A stretch of 51,290 nucleotides of DNA from Wenzhouxiangellaceae bacterium (GTDB lineage Bacteria; Pseudomonadota; Gammaproteobacteria; Xanthomonadales; Wenzhouxiangellaceae), in assembly GCA_028289455.1 (NCBI GenBank), contig JANQPN010000029.1:1-51290 (forward strand), written 5' to 3'. Under the pieces are notes generated by a model. It was not told the origin of the DNA. It ran no database searches and saw nothing but the letters and a program-made list of their open reading frames with translations. Below, one piece after another: positions 1 to 8,321 of this stretch. The stretch's first letter is position 1, and each line of letters starts with the position of its first letter. The translations under genes were made by a program, and so were the position numbers.

Positions 1-764
1 ACACAGGCACCGATTGGATCGGTACGCTTGTCATTGGCGCGTACCGCAATTTTGGCCCGTCGTCCGGGGTCACGGGCTGCCCCCATAATGTCGATCAGCT
101 CAGAGCCGATTTCCGGAACCTCCAGGGTAAACAGCTTGATCAAAAACTCGTTCATGGTGCGGCTGGCAAACAACTGCGGACCACGCTGTTCAGAACGCAC
201 TTCATATAAGAAAGCACGTAAACGATCACCCGGGCGTACAGATTCACCTGGAATCATATGGCGGCTGGGTATAAATGCCTCCGCATTACCACCCAAATCC
301 AGGTATACGCTGCCGCGTTCAAAACGCTTGACGATTCCGTTAACCAGTTCGCCTTCACGTGATGCATAAGCCTCATAAACTTGTTCGCGCTCGGCATCAC
401 GTACCCGTTGAACAATAACCTGCTTGGCAGCCTGGGCGGCAATACGTCCAAACTCAGCATTTTCCATCGGCTCTTCAATACTATCGCCAACCTCCAGCTG
501 AGCATCCTGCTGCTGGGCTTCGCTGACCGGTATCTGATAGTCCGGAAATTCAATTTCCTCGTCATCGGCTACCACATGCCAGACCCGGAAAGTTTCATAA
601 TCCCCGGTTTTCTGGTCGATCGATACCCGTGCATCAATCTCAAGCTCGTGTTTTTTACGCGCGGCCGATGCCAGTGCAGCTTCGATTGCACCGAAGATCA
701 CTTCTTTGGAAACGCCTTTTTCATTGGCAACTGCTTCAGCTACCAGCAAAATTTCCTTCGCCAT
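1..764 (-). CDS. nusA: Transcription termination/antitermination factor NusA (5' part only)
   Basis: About 254 N-terminal residues are present; the gene runs off the left edge. NusA binds RNA polymerase and nascent RNA and modulates pausing, termination and antitermination. Visible are the polymerase-binding N-terminal domain starting MAKEILLVAEAVANEKGV, an S1 domain from about residue 135 (GELVNGIVKRFERGSVYLDL), and the start of the first KH domain (IAVRANDKRTDPIGAC). The ATG is at 764-762, preceded on the minus strand by a GAGG-containing stretch. It lies 38 nt downstream of rimP, the usual gammaproteobacterial order, and infB would be expected beyond the window. The identification is from sequence; the cut end is simply the window boundary. 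Confidence 0.97.
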   Translation of the reverse strand, partial: MAKEILLVAEAVANEKGVSKEVIFGAIEAALASAARKKHELEIDARVSIDQKTGDYETFRVWHVVADDEEIEFPDYQIPVSEAQQQDAQLEVGDSIEEPMENAEFGRIAAQAAKQVIVQRVRDAEREQVYEAYASREGELVNGIVKRFERGSVYLDLGGNAEAFIPSRHMIPGESVRPGDRLRAFLYEVRSEQRGPQLFASRTMNEFLIKLFTLEVPEIGSELIDIMGAARDPGRRAKIAVRANDKRTDPIGAC

Positions 765-802
765 CCTCTACCTCAGAGTATTCACTTAAACCATTAAAAC
801 CA

Positions 803-1300
803 CTATCCGGATTTATGCAGATCACGCGCCAGCAATTCAGCATAATCCGGTACCAGCCTGGCAGATCGGATATCGGCCATATTCACATCAATATCCTGAC
901 CTTCACAGTTCAGCCTTATCTGCTCACCATCGGCTGCAATAATCTCGCCTGTCAGCTTCCTGCGTCCATCAAGCGGGCTGAGCAATTTCAACTGCGCCTG
1001 CTCTCCGGCAAATGCAGCAAACTGTTCTACTGAAAACAGTGGCCGATCCAGTCCGGGAGACGACACCTCCAGGTTGTATTGCCCCGGCAGTGGATCTTCC
1101 ACATCCAGCAGTGCTGCAACCTCCCGGCTGATCTTTTGACAGTCGGAAAGCTGAATCTCGCCGCTGTAATCAGGCTGGTCGATATACAGGCGCAGCGTTG
1201 CATGTTTCACATGACCATCAAACTCGAGCCCCAGCAATTCATACCCAAGGCTTGAGACCAATGGTCGCAGCAATGCATCCAGCGCAGATAAATTGGCCAT
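803..1300 (-). CDS. rimP: Ribosome maturation factor RimP
   Basis: This 165-residue protein acts in 30S ribosomal subunit maturation. The N-terminal half contains the family signature around LRLYIDQ and LEVSSPGLDRPL, and the C-terminal half is the SH3-like domain. I chose the ATG at 1300-1298 because GGGAG lies 5-6 nt upstream and the protein then begins MANLSALDALL as expected. A longer open frame extends upstream but would have to translate through a terminator-type hairpin. It is first gene of the rimP-nusA operon; the hairpin at 1333-1357 may control or insulate it. Confidence 0.96.
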   Translation of the reverse strand: MANLSALDALLRPLVSSLGYELLGLEFDGHVKHATLRLYIDQPDYSGEIQLSDCQKISREVAALLDVEDPLPGQYNLEVSSPGLDRPLFSVEQFAAFAGEQAQLKLLSPLDGRRKLTGEIIAADGEQIRLNCEGQDIDVNMADIRSARLVPDYAELLARDLHKSG

Positions 1301-1332
1301 ATACTCCCAACCTGATTCTTGTTTCAACAACG

Positions 1333-1357
1333 AAAAAGGCCCCAACTTGGGGCCTTT
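1333..1357 (-). terminator. Intrinsic-terminator hairpin just upstream of rimP
   Basis: A perfect 9-bp stem (AAAGGCCCC, 5-nt loop, GGGGCCTTT) at 1335-1357 is followed on the minus strand by five consecutive T at 1337-1333. It ends about 33 nt before the rimP start codon. It may terminate rtcB transcription, which ends 210 nt upstream, or act as an attenuator in a rimP leader. On the plus strand the T run is short, so the minus-strand reading is preferred. Confidence 0.75.
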
Positions 1358-1566
1358 GAGTGTCCGATTGAGCCACCAGCAGTGCGCAGATCCCGGGCAA
1401 GCAACTAACTTAACCCTACTGCAATCACATGCTGCACACTGCAAATATCCGCACATTGTAACGGATTACGACCATCCTTTACCAGCTGCATATGCATATT
1501 TCAACCTGATGGATGGCTGTCAATTGCAGCTAATACCGCCCAAAGGCACCAACAGGCTCATCAGAT
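1358..1566 (-). promoter_or_regulatory. Gap between rtcB and rimP with candidate promoter elements
   Basis: No gene is seen in these 209 nt. On the minus strand a TTGACA hexamer (1523-1518) is followed 17 nt later by a poor -10 (AATATG, 1500-1495). A better -10, TACAAT (1460-1455), has no good -35. Either could start a transcript running through the 1333-1357 hairpin into rimP. No tRNA gene is present here, although the initiator tRNA sits at this place in E. coli. Confidence 0.35.
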
Positions 1567-2772
1567 CTACCCTTTGACGCAAACCACCTGTTTCAATGTG
1601 GCAACTACTTCCACCAGATCCTGCTGGTTGGCCATTACCTGATCGATATCCTTGTAAGCTGCCGGAATTTCATCGACAACACCGCTGTCTTTCCGGCATT
1701 CGACACCATGGGTCTGAGCCTGCAAATCACGATGGTTGAAACGTTTTTTCGCCTGTCGCCGCGACATTTTGCGCCCTGCGCCATGTGCACAGGAACAAAA
1801 CGCATCCGGATTGCCTTTGCCACGAACAATATATGATCGTGCTCCCATGCTGCCCGGAATAATGCCCAAGTCACCTTTACGGGCACGGATTGCACCCTTG
1901 CGTGTTACATACACATCGGCACCGAAGTGCCGTTCTCTGGCGACATAATTGTGATGGCAATTGATGGCCTTATCCAGCAGACTGAATTCAGGCAAAGTTG
2001 CTCTCAATGCCTGTAGCACCTGAATCAGCATTTGCTCACGATTAATCGCAGCATAATTTTGGGCCCAATCCACTGCCTCGACATAATCATCAAACAATAC
2101 AGTCCCTTCATCAAACCACGCCAGGTCCTTATCCGGAATACGCGCATCACGCTGTTCCAGCTCCTGTCTGGCTTTGCCGATGAAGTACTGACCGATTCTA
2201 TTGCCGATTCCACGCGAGCCTGTATGCAACATAACCCATACAGCTCCGGTAGTATCCAGACACACTTCGATAAAGTGATTACCACCACCCAATGTGCCTA
2301 TCTGCCGCGCCCAGCCGTCTGGCTTGCCCTTTCTGTACCGGTCTTGCAGTGCAGGATGTTTATTTAAAATACGCTCCAGGCCACCGTAGACTTCAGCGGC
2401 TGCCTGCTCAGGTGTATTTTCTGTCTTGTGCATATTAAATCCTACCGGCACCTTGCTTTCGATTGCCGATCGAACAGCTTTCAGGTTATCCGGCAAATCA
2501 CGCGCACTCAATGATGTCCGCACCGCCAGCATTCCGCAACCGATATCAACACCAACACTGGCAGGAATAATGGCCTTATGTGTGGGAATAACCGAACCCA
2601 CGGTAGCGCCCAGGCCCAAATGCACATCCGGCATCGCAGCGACATGATGGTGCACAAACGGCAGCCGCGAGATATTAGCCAACTGGTCAATGGCTTTTGC
2701 GTCCACATCTTCCGTCCAGATATGTACCGGGACTGTACCTTCATTAATTGTTTTCTGAATACCCATTTTCAT
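1567..2772 (-). CDS. rtcB: RNA-splicing ligase RtcB
   Basis: This 401-residue protein is a GTP- and Mn-dependent ligase joining 2',3'-cyclic-phosphate (or 3'-phosphate) and 5'-OH RNA ends in RNA repair. The metal-site motif SVGVDIGCGM lies near residue 75. GTLGGGNHFIEV, HTGSRGIG and CHHNYV carry further ligands, and CSCAHGAGRKMSR holds the histidine that is guanylylated. The length fits the family. The start is either this ATG or one two codons later (MGIQ), which has AGAGA at better spacing. No rtcA or rtcR is adjacent. The upstream region contains inverted repeats and a terminator-like hairpin, which suggests leader control. Confidence 0.95.
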   Translation of the reverse strand: MKMGIQKTINEGTVPVHIWTEDVDAKAIDQLANISRLPFVHHHVAAMPDVHLGLGATVGSVIPTHKAIIPASVGVDIGCGMLAVRTSLSARDLPDNLKAVRSAIESKVPVGFNMHKTENTPEQAAAEVYGGLERILNKHPALQDRYRKGKPDGWARQIGTLGGGNHFIEVCLDTTGAVWVMLHTGSRGIGNRIGQYFIGKARQELEQRDARIPDKDLAWFDEGTVLFDDYVEAVDWAQNYAAINREQMLIQVLQALRATLPEFSLLDKAINCHHNYVARERHFGADVYVTRKGAIRARKGDLGIIPGSMGARSYIVRGKGNPDAFCSCAHGAGRKMSRRQAKKRFNHRDLQAQTHGVECRKDSGVVDEIPAAYKDIDQVMANQQDLVEVVATLKQVVCVKG

Positions 2773-2802
2773 TCTCTATGCTTAATTCATTTTAAGCCCA
2801 TA

Positions 2803-2840
2803 TAAAAAAACCCTCGTGGTTTACACCTGCCGAGGGTTTT
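2803..2840 (-). terminator. Intrinsic-terminator hairpin upstream of rtcB
   Basis: The arms 2831-2840 and 2807-2816 form a 10-bp perfect stem (AAAACCCTCG/CGAGGGTTTT) with a 14-nt loop. On the minus strand the stem runs into seven consecutive T (2810-2804). It ends about 31 nt before the rtcB start codon, so it either ends a separate small RNA or attenuates rtcB. It could also work weakly on the plus strand, where five T follow. Confidence 0.75.
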
Positions 2841-3180
2841 TCAGCAGGGCCTGTAATGCAGACCCTGTATTGTTATAACCAGTTATGCTGGTTTCAGGAC
2901 TGCATTACCTAACTCGATAGCTCTCCACTATAGCTGCACGGGCAGTCAAACGCTGCCGGCAGCTGATGAGCTGATTGATGTGATAAGTGTTGTTGCATTG
3001 CAGTTCTAAAACCTTTTGTATTGATCGAGCGCCGCACAGCTTAACAAATAATTAACAATAAATCACCCCTGTAACTGATAATAACCATGACGCTCGGCAC
3101 TGACCTCAACGAATGATTAACCCTTACTATTCCACAATACCCTTACACACGTTCCAAGCTTAAATCACTGGAGAAAATCA
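2841..3180 (-). other. Intergenic region with nested inverted repeats; possible rtcB leader or small RNA
   Basis: No protein gene is visible. GTAATGCAG at 2853-2861 is the exact inverse of CTGCATTAC at 2900-2908. Between them AACCAG/CTGGTT (2877-2882/2888-2893) forms a 6-bp hairpin with a 5-nt loop. Read on the minus strand this nested fold leads directly into the terminator at 2840-2803, giving a compact RNA of about 110-130 nt. Further short hairpins lie at 2942-2957 and 2962-2975. A TATAGT -10-like hexamer (2932-2927, minus) has no convincing -35. The part near 3150-3180 must hold the promoter and GGAG site of the plus-strand VOC gene. Confidence 0.4.
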
Positions 3181-3558
3181 ATGATTGGATATGCAACTCT
3201 GGGCACCAACGATCTTGCCAAAGCAGCGGCCTTTTACGATGCACTGCTGGCTGAAATCGGTGGGCGCCGTTTTATGGAAATGGATACTTTTATCGCCTGG
3301 GCCGGCCCCAGCGGACAGGGCGGTATCGGCCTGACCACACCTTTTGACGGCAACCCGGCCTCGGTAGGCAATGGCGTGATGATCGCACTGGAGTGTGAAT
3401 CCAAAGAGCAGGTGGACGCAGTGTACAACAAAGCCATTGAACTGGGTGCACAATGCGAAGGACCTACCGGCCCGCGCAGCGACAATTTTTACGCCGGCTA
3501 TTTTCGTGATCCGGATGGCAACAAGCTGAATGCTTACTTTATGAGCGGCCCGTTTTAA
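3181..3558 (+). CDS. VOC-superfamily (glyoxalase/bleomycin-resistance-like) protein
   Basis: This 125-residue single-domain protein opens with MIGYATLGTNDLAKAAAFYDAL and ends near YFRDPDGNKLNAYF, both typical of the vicinal-oxygen-chelate fold. Members bind a divalent metal and act as lyases, isomerases, dioxygenases or sequestering proteins; the substrate cannot be told. The start has GGAG 7 nt upstream. It stands alone and is convergent with the reductase gene, sharing a bidirectional-type hairpin. No catalytic role should be assumed. Confidence 0.85.
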   Translation: MIGYATLGTNDLAKAAAFYDALLAEIGGRRFMEMDTFIAWAGPSGQGGIGLTTPFDGNPASVGNGVMIALECESKEQVDAVYNKAIELGAQCEGPTGPRSDNFYAGYFRDPDGNKLNAYFMSGPF

Positions 3559-3578
3559 TCAAACCGGTAAATTCCATG

Positions 3579-3603
3579 GTACGCCGTTCGTGTAACGGCG
3601 TAC
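3579..3603. terminator. Hairpin between convergent VOC and aldo/keto reductase genes
   Basis: GTACGCCGTT and AACGGCGTAC form a perfect 10-bp stem with a 5-nt loop (CGTGT). The T tract is weak on both strands. The position, 20 nt past the VOC stop and 8 nt past the reductase stop, suggests a shared terminator. Confidence 0.6.
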
Positions 3604-3611
3604 ATTCTTCA

Positions 3612-4436
3612 TTAATCCCAGTCCGGCGCCACACTGGCCGGGTCAATGGTTCGCCGGTTCTGCAGGGTTAACCGGTTGATAGTCTCGACTTCATCAGCCG
3701 ACAGCTGAAAATCAAAAATATCAAAATTGGCTTGTGCATGAGCCTCATTGCGGGTTCTTGGGATGGCGGTCACGCTATCCTGCTGAATCAGCCATCGCAA
3801 GGCCACCTGGCCCGGGTTTTTAGCGTGCACAACAGCAATCTGCTGTAATGTTGAATCGGCAAACACTTCGCCCTGGGCCAATGGAGAATAGGCCGTGACA
3901 GACATTCCGTGTGTGCGAGCGCCTGCCAGCACTTTATCCTGGTTAAGCAGGGGGTGATATTCCACCTGATTGGTAGCCAGTGGCAAATCGCTTAAATCAG
4001 CTGCCTGATCAATTAATGCCGTGGTGAAATTACTGATGCCAATATGCCTGGTTGCCCCTTGCCGGCAGACTGCATTTAACGCCGGTATAGTCTCTGCCAG
4101 TGCAATACTGCGGCTTGGCCAGTGCAGCAGCAGCAGATCAACATAATCCATGTTTAACCGCTGCAGGCTTTCACTTACCGATTTCTGCAACTCACCTGCC
4201 GCAAACCGGTCCACCCATATCTTGGTGGTCAAAAATATTTCTCCGCGTGCTATCCCGCTATCGGCAATCGCTCTACCGACCGCCTGCTCATTGCGATATA
4301 ACTGGGCGGTATCAATATGCCGGTAACCGATGTCCAATGCAGACCTGACCATTCGGTATGCATCGGCATCACGCAGCTCGAATGTTCCAAAACCCAGTGC
4401 CGGTATAGCAGCGCCATTGGCATTGACGGTATGCAT
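3612..4436 (-). CDS. dkgB: Aldo/keto reductase, DkgB-like
   Basis: A 274-residue soluble NADPH-dependent carbonyl reductase with a TIM barrel. The catalytic set of the family is visible: Asp and Tyr in HIDTAQLYRNE, Lys in TTKIW, and His in LLLLHWPS. IGISNF and the C-terminal IPRTRNEAHAQAN cofactor-phosphate segment also match. The C-terminus ending VAPDWD resembles that of E. coli DkgB (2,5-diketo-D-gluconate/methylglyoxal reductase), which is why that symbol is offered; the substrate is inferred only. It starts 7 nt after the upstream prolyl oligopeptidase gene on the same strand, so the two are probably co-transcribed. Confidence 0.85.
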   Translation of the reverse strand: MHTVNANGAAIPALGFGTFELRDADAYRMVRSALDIGYRHIDTAQLYRNEQAVGRAIADSGIARGEIFLTTKIWVDRFAAGELQKSVSESLQRLNMDYVDLLLLHWPSRSIALAETIPALNAVCRQGATRHIGISNFTTALIDQAADLSDLPLATNQVEYHPLLNQDKVLAGARTHGMSVTAYSPLAQGEVFADSTLQQIAVVHAKNPGQVALRWLIQQDSVTAIPRTRNEAHAQANFDIFDFQLSADEVETINRLTLQNRRTIDPASVAPDWD

Positions 4437-4443
4437 AGCTCAA

Positions 4444-6627
4444 TTAAGGCGCAGAAACGCCAGCCCCCATGTTAGCTGTTAAAAAAGCATACTGATCAGC
4501 CAGCAGTTCAATCGCCTTGGTAGTTGCCGTGCCTCCGCCATGGCCGGCTCGGGTTTCAATTCTGATCATCACCGGTGATTCTCCGGCATGCACCTGCTGC
4601 AACCGTGCCGCATATTTGAAGCTATGTCCGGGCACCACCCGGTCATCACGGTCTGCGGTGGTCACCAGCGTTGCCGGGTATTTCGTACCAGGTTTCAAAT
4701 TGTGATACGGAGAATAGGCATATAAGGCTGCAAACTCCTCCGGGCTATCGGCAGAACCGTAATCATCGGTCCAAAAACGCCCGGCGGTGAACTGGTGAAA
4801 CCGCAGCATGTCCATCACTCCAACCATCGGCAGTGCTGCAGCAAACAATTCCGGACGCTGATTTATCACAGCACCAACCAGCAAACCGCCGTTAGAACCG
4901 CCCATTACTGCCAGCTTGCCGGAATTGGTGTAATTGTTTTCAATCAGGTATTCGCCTGCAGCAATAAAATCATCAAATACATTCTGCTTCTGCAACTTGG
5001 TTCCGGCCTTATGCCAATCACGGCCATACTCCCCTCCGCCTCGTAAATTGGCTAATGCGAACACCCCGCCCATTTCCATCCAGGACAGCCAGCGGGTGGA
5101 ATAACCCGGAGTAAGAGAAATATCGAAACCACCATAACCATACAGTAAAGTCGGTAGGTTGCCGTTCAACTCAAGGCCTTTTTTATGGGCTATGAACATG
5201 GGCACTCTGGTGCCGTCTTTGGATGTATAGAACACCTGGCTGACCTGGTATTCCTCCGGATCGAAGTCAACCTCGGCACGTTTGAACAGTGTGCGCTCTC
5301 CACTGGCAACGTCATAACGGTATATGGCTGGTGGCGTATTGAAACTGGAAAAACTGAAATACGTTTCGTTATCGTCGGCATCTCCAGTGAAACCACCAGC
5401 ACTGCCTATTCCCGGCAACTCAACCGAACCAGCCGCTGTTCCGTCAGACTCAAACAGACGAATAGCAGATTTGGCATCTTCCAGATACTCGACAATAAAC
5501 CGGTTACCGACAAAATCGATGGCCACCAGTACGTGCTCAGACTCTGGAATGATTTCCTGCCATTGATCCATCGCGGGGTTATCCAGATCAATTGCTATCA
5601 CCCGGTTCTTAGGTGCGCCGTTATTGCTGGAAAAATATAACCGGCTGCCCTGATTGGTAATGAAGCTGTAATCGAACTCGAAATTATCAATTAACTCGAT
5701 GGTATTACCCTGCTGTAAATCCTTCACGGTAATCCGGAAACGGCTGTCAGTTCCCACCCAGGTGGTTATCACCAGATAGCGTCCATCTTCAGTCACTTCA
5801 CTGAAATGCCCCCACTCAGGGTTATCCGGTACTTCATGCACCAGTTGGTCCTGCTCCTGAGAAGTTCCGACTGTATGGAAATATACTTTCTGATTCAGGT
5901 TCAGACTTTGCAGCTCTTCACCTTCTTCCGGCGCAGGGTAGCGGCTGTAATAAAAACCAGAGCCATCCTTTGACCAGCTGACCGAAGTAAACTTCAGCCA
6001 CACCAACTCATCAGCCAGCACCTCTCCGGTTTCGATGTCCATGATCCGCCAGGTGCGCCAGTCTGAACCGCCATCCTGAACACCATAGGCCAGGCGCTCA
6101 CCATCCGGACTGGGCACCACACCCGCCAGCGCAATGGTACCGTCGTCTGACCAGGTATTAGGGTCTATCAGTATTCTCGCCTGAGCGTCGGCACTGTCCT
6201 GTACATACAGTACCGACTGATTCTGCAAACCATCATTGCGAGAATAAAAGATTCGTCCGCCTTCACTGAACGGCACGCTGTACCGTTCAAAGTTCCATAA
6301 TTCGGTCAGGCGCTGTTTAATCGCATCCCGGTTCGGCAGACTATCAAGATAAGCATTGGTCACTGCGTTCTGTGCATTGACCCAGGCTTCAACCTCAGCT
6401 GACTCACGCACATCGTCTTCCAGCCATCGATAAGGGTCAGCCACCAGGGTTCCATGGTAATTATCAACTACGTCCACTGTTTTGGTCTCAGGATAATCGG
6501 GCTTATCGCCGGTTTGGGTTACTACCGGTTCACTGTCTTGATCAGATGCAGCTTCATCGTGATGCGATGGCTGACATGCGGTTAACAACAAACTGACTAT
6601 CAATAATGACAACAATATTAAACGCAT
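4444..6627 (-). CDS. Prolyl oligopeptidase family serine peptidase (S9A), predicted lipoprotein
   Basis: A 727-residue protein with a lipoprotein signal peptide: a hydrophobic run followed by LLTAC, then an acidic linker. The mature part has the S9A layout, starting at DPYRWLEDD, a seven-bladed propeller through the middle, and a C-terminal alpha/beta hydrolase domain. Catalytic residues are Ser near 578 in GGSNGG, Asp near 661-662 in RDDRVVPGHS, and His near 696 in RAGHGGG. It should cleave short peptides after proline, probably on the periplasmic side. It leads a two-gene unit with the aldo/keto reductase; I see no functional link between them. Confidence 0.93.
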   Translation of the reverse strand: MRLILLSLLIVSLLLTACQPSHHDEAASDQDSEPVVTQTGDKPDYPETKTVDVVDNYHGTLVADPYRWLEDDVRESAEVEAWVNAQNAVTNAYLDSLPNRDAIKQRLTELWNFERYSVPFSEGGRIFYSRNDGLQNQSVLYVQDSADAQARILIDPNTWSDDGTIALAGVVPSPDGERLAYGVQDGGSDWRTWRIMDIETGEVLADELVWLKFTSVSWSKDGSGFYYSRYPAPEEGEELQSLNLNQKVYFHTVGTSQEQDQLVHEVPDNPEWGHFSEVTEDGRYLVITTWVGTDSRFRITVKDLQQGNTIELIDNFEFDYSFITNQGSRLYFSSNNGAPKNRVIAIDLDNPAMDQWQEIIPESEHVLVAIDFVGNRFIVEYLEDAKSAIRLFESDGTAAGSVELPGIGSAGGFTGDADDNETYFSFSSFNTPPAIYRYDVASGERTLFKRAEVDFDPEEYQVSQVFYTSKDGTRVPMFIAHKKGLELNGNLPTLLYGYGGFDISLTPGYSTRWLSWMEMGGVFALANLRGGGEYGRDWHKAGTKLQKQNVFDDFIAAGEYLIENNYTNSGKLAVMGGSNGGLLVGAVINQRPELFAAALPMVGVMDMLRFHQFTAGRFWTDDYGSADSPEEFAALYAYSPYHNLKPGTKYPATLVTTADRDDRVVPGHSFKYAARLQQVHAGESPVMIRIETRAGHGGGTATTKAIELLADQYAFLTANMGAGVSAP

Positions 6628-6945
6628 GGCAGTTCCTCCCGATAGATATGCATAACAAGCGCCAAAGTATAGCGCTTTAGCAGTATGAATCCATCGATTG
6701 GATCCAGTGCCGAGAGGTATAGAGGTGACAATAATCGCGACCAGTATCTAGCAGTCGTTGATTAAATCGGCCTGCGTCGCAGAATAATCATGCCAATGGT
6801 TGTTGTAACCGAATAATTTGAGTCGCCTAACTGTTCATGGCCATTGGCATTAGCAATAGACATGGTCACATGCAGACGTTCTATCAGGCTGCAGCCGGGG
6901 ATATCCCAAATTAAATAAGAATAATATCGACACCGGGAGCGGAAT
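6628..6945. other. Intergenic region with a 9-bp inverted repeat
   Basis: This 318-nt gap lies between two divergent genes. TGCCAATGG (6791-6799) is exactly inverted at 6841-6849 (CCATTGGCA). A short stem AGCGC/GCGCT occurs near 6660-6676. No convincing promoter, tRNA or small gene was seen. A GGGAGCGGAAT stretch just before 6946 supplies the ribosome-binding site of the next gene. Confidence 0.4.
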
Positions 6946-7299
6946 ATGACTTTTGAAACAACCTGGAAAGGTGCATCCAACACTCGCTATGTTTTTCAGT
7001 CTCACCTGCCGAATACACAATGGCCCTACTGGGGCGGCATCTACATGTATTGTGGCCTTCAGGAAGATGGCTGGACCGTTTATTACATCGGCGAGACCGA
7101 AAGCTTTGCTAAAACCATAGCCGCCGATCGTGAAGCCTGGTCCGCAGCACAGCTGCGTGGTGCAACACATGTGCATCTCCTGTTGAACAGTGAGCGACAG
7201 GAAAGGCAGCAGATAAAGTGCGACTTGCTGATCGGTTTGAATCCCATTGGGAATCAGTTAACAGAGATGAATCTCCCAAAAGTTCAAGGGTGGGTTTGA
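6946..7299 (+). CDS. Small GIY-YIG-like protein
   Basis: This 117-residue protein carries a GIY-YIG-type core: GGIYMY near residue 30, YYIGETESF near 46, then a helix with an Arg. The C-terminal segment LLIGLNPIGNQ resembles the LI..P..N element of GIY-YIG nucleases. The Glu that normally precedes that element and binds the catalytic metal appears to be replaced by Lys/Cys (QQIKCDLLI), so activity is doubtful. Small stand-alone members of this kind exist as hypothetical proteins. The start is supported by GGGAGCGG. It is isolated, with no mobile-element context. Confidence 0.6.
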   Translation: MTFETTWKGASNTRYVFQSHLPNTQWPYWGGIYMYCGLQEDGWTVYYIGETESFAKTIAADREAWSAAQLRGATHVHLLLNSERQERQQIKCDLLIGLNPIGNQLTEMNLPKVQGWV

Positions 7300-7543
7300 G
7301 CATTACTGATTTACTAGAAGGATAGCATCCTAAGCTGGAAGGGTTATCACCAGAACGTCAAGATCAACCAATACATAGCTCGTCTTCGAGATCACTGCTG
7401 GTACCTCTGAGATTATCAGATCACTATGCTTTACAACCCAATTCTGCCATTTGCGTTAACTGATGACCAGCAGCCACCTCGATACTGACACTGTTGATAA
7501 ATTGATGCTGGAAACGAGTCTTACCTGACTGGCAAGCCGGTAT
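7300..7543. other. Gap with no recognised feature
   Basis: About 244 nt between the convergent GIY-YIG-like gene and the XRE regulator. I see no gene, strong hairpin or repeat here. Confidence 0.3.
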
Positions 7544-7750
7544 TCAAACTTCTTTAAAGTCAAGTAAATCGGCCGGTTTGCAATCCAGCTCTTTGCAGAT
7601 TTTATCCAATGTCTCAAGCTTCACCCCTTTGACACTACCCGATTTAAGTTTGGAAAGATTGGCTTCGGTAATACCAATGGCCTGAGCCAGCTCTTTGGAT
7701 TTCATTTTCCGTTTTGCCAGCATGACATCAAGGGTGATGATAATGGCCAT
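7544..7750 (-). CDS. XRE-family helix-turn-helix regulator (YozG-like)
   Basis: A 68-residue DNA-binding protein. The helix-turn-helix is seen in MKSKELAQAIGITEANLSKL followed by LETLDKICKELDCKPADLL, the usual pattern of small Cro/CI-like regulators. It begins 2 nt after the DUF2975 gene ends, so the two are certainly co-transcribed; this pairing recurs in many bacteria. It probably acts on its own promoter through the palindrome at 8322-8340. There is no ligand domain, so the membrane partner may supply the signal. Confidence 0.88.
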   Translation of the reverse strand: MAIIITLDVMLAKRKMKSKELAQAIGITEANLSKLKSGSVKGVKLETLDKICKELDCKPADLLDFKEV

Positions 7751-7752
7751 GA

Positions 7753-8298
7753 TTAAACGTACTCTTCTGTTTCTCGCTTATAAGCATATCCCGCTTCAAT
7801 AATATGTGAAGCGATGTATATCACCGCTGAGCAAAACAGCAATACAAGATGAGCAGGTGAAAACCAAAGGTGTGTCCATAATGGTGCATCATCAAACACA
7901 CCCGCAGCCCAACGCATCACACCACTCAACAGAAAAGCAGCGATAACAGTAAGCAGTGAAAACAACGAAAACGAGCGCAGATGTCCAATGGTAATAAGGC
8001 CCACAGGGCTGTCGCTATTGAAATTCAGAAACATCAGAAACAAACGCCACATGGAATATAACCAGAACAGCAACGCCGGCAGCATTGCCAGCATACCCCA
8101 CAGTCTGCGTTCACTGACAGGCGGTTGTGAAGCGATAACCAGAAAGTCCGCACCAAACACCTCGCTATCAATGCTGGCAATGCCGAAACACCAGTAAGCC
8201 ACCGCACAAAAAACGGCAAACAGTACGATCAACGGAATCACTACAAGAAAACCAATACTCGCCATTTGCACATGACGGCTTATTGAATATATTTGCAT
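7753..8298 (-). CDS. DUF2975 family membrane protein
   Basis: A 181-residue integral membrane protein with four hydrophobic segments (about residues 14-40, 68-92, 104-128 and 145-166). This arrangement and the downstream XRE gene match the DUF2975 family. The function is unknown. A sensory or anti-repressor role towards the XRE protein is an inference from gene pairing. The start has only a weak AAGAAA site. The gene is divergent from a CPBP protease gene, with one palindrome between them. Confidence 0.75.
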   Translation of the reverse strand: MQIYSISRHVQMASIGFLVVIPLIVLFAVFCAVAYWCFGIASIDSEVFGADFLVIASQPPVSERRLWGMLAMLPALLFWLYSMWRLFLMFLNFNSDSPVGLITIGHLRSFSLFSLLTVIAAFLLSGVMRWAAGVFDDAPLWTHLWFSPAHLVLLFCSAVIYIASHIIEAGYAYKRETEEYV

Positions 8299-8321
8299 AT
8301 AATTTCTTTTTAAGATAATTT

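Noticed and set aside
2963..2970. CTGATGAG, resembling part of a hammerhead ribozyme core
   Set aside because: No matching GAAA core element and no three-stem arrangement were found nearby on that strand; an 8-base match is expected by chance.
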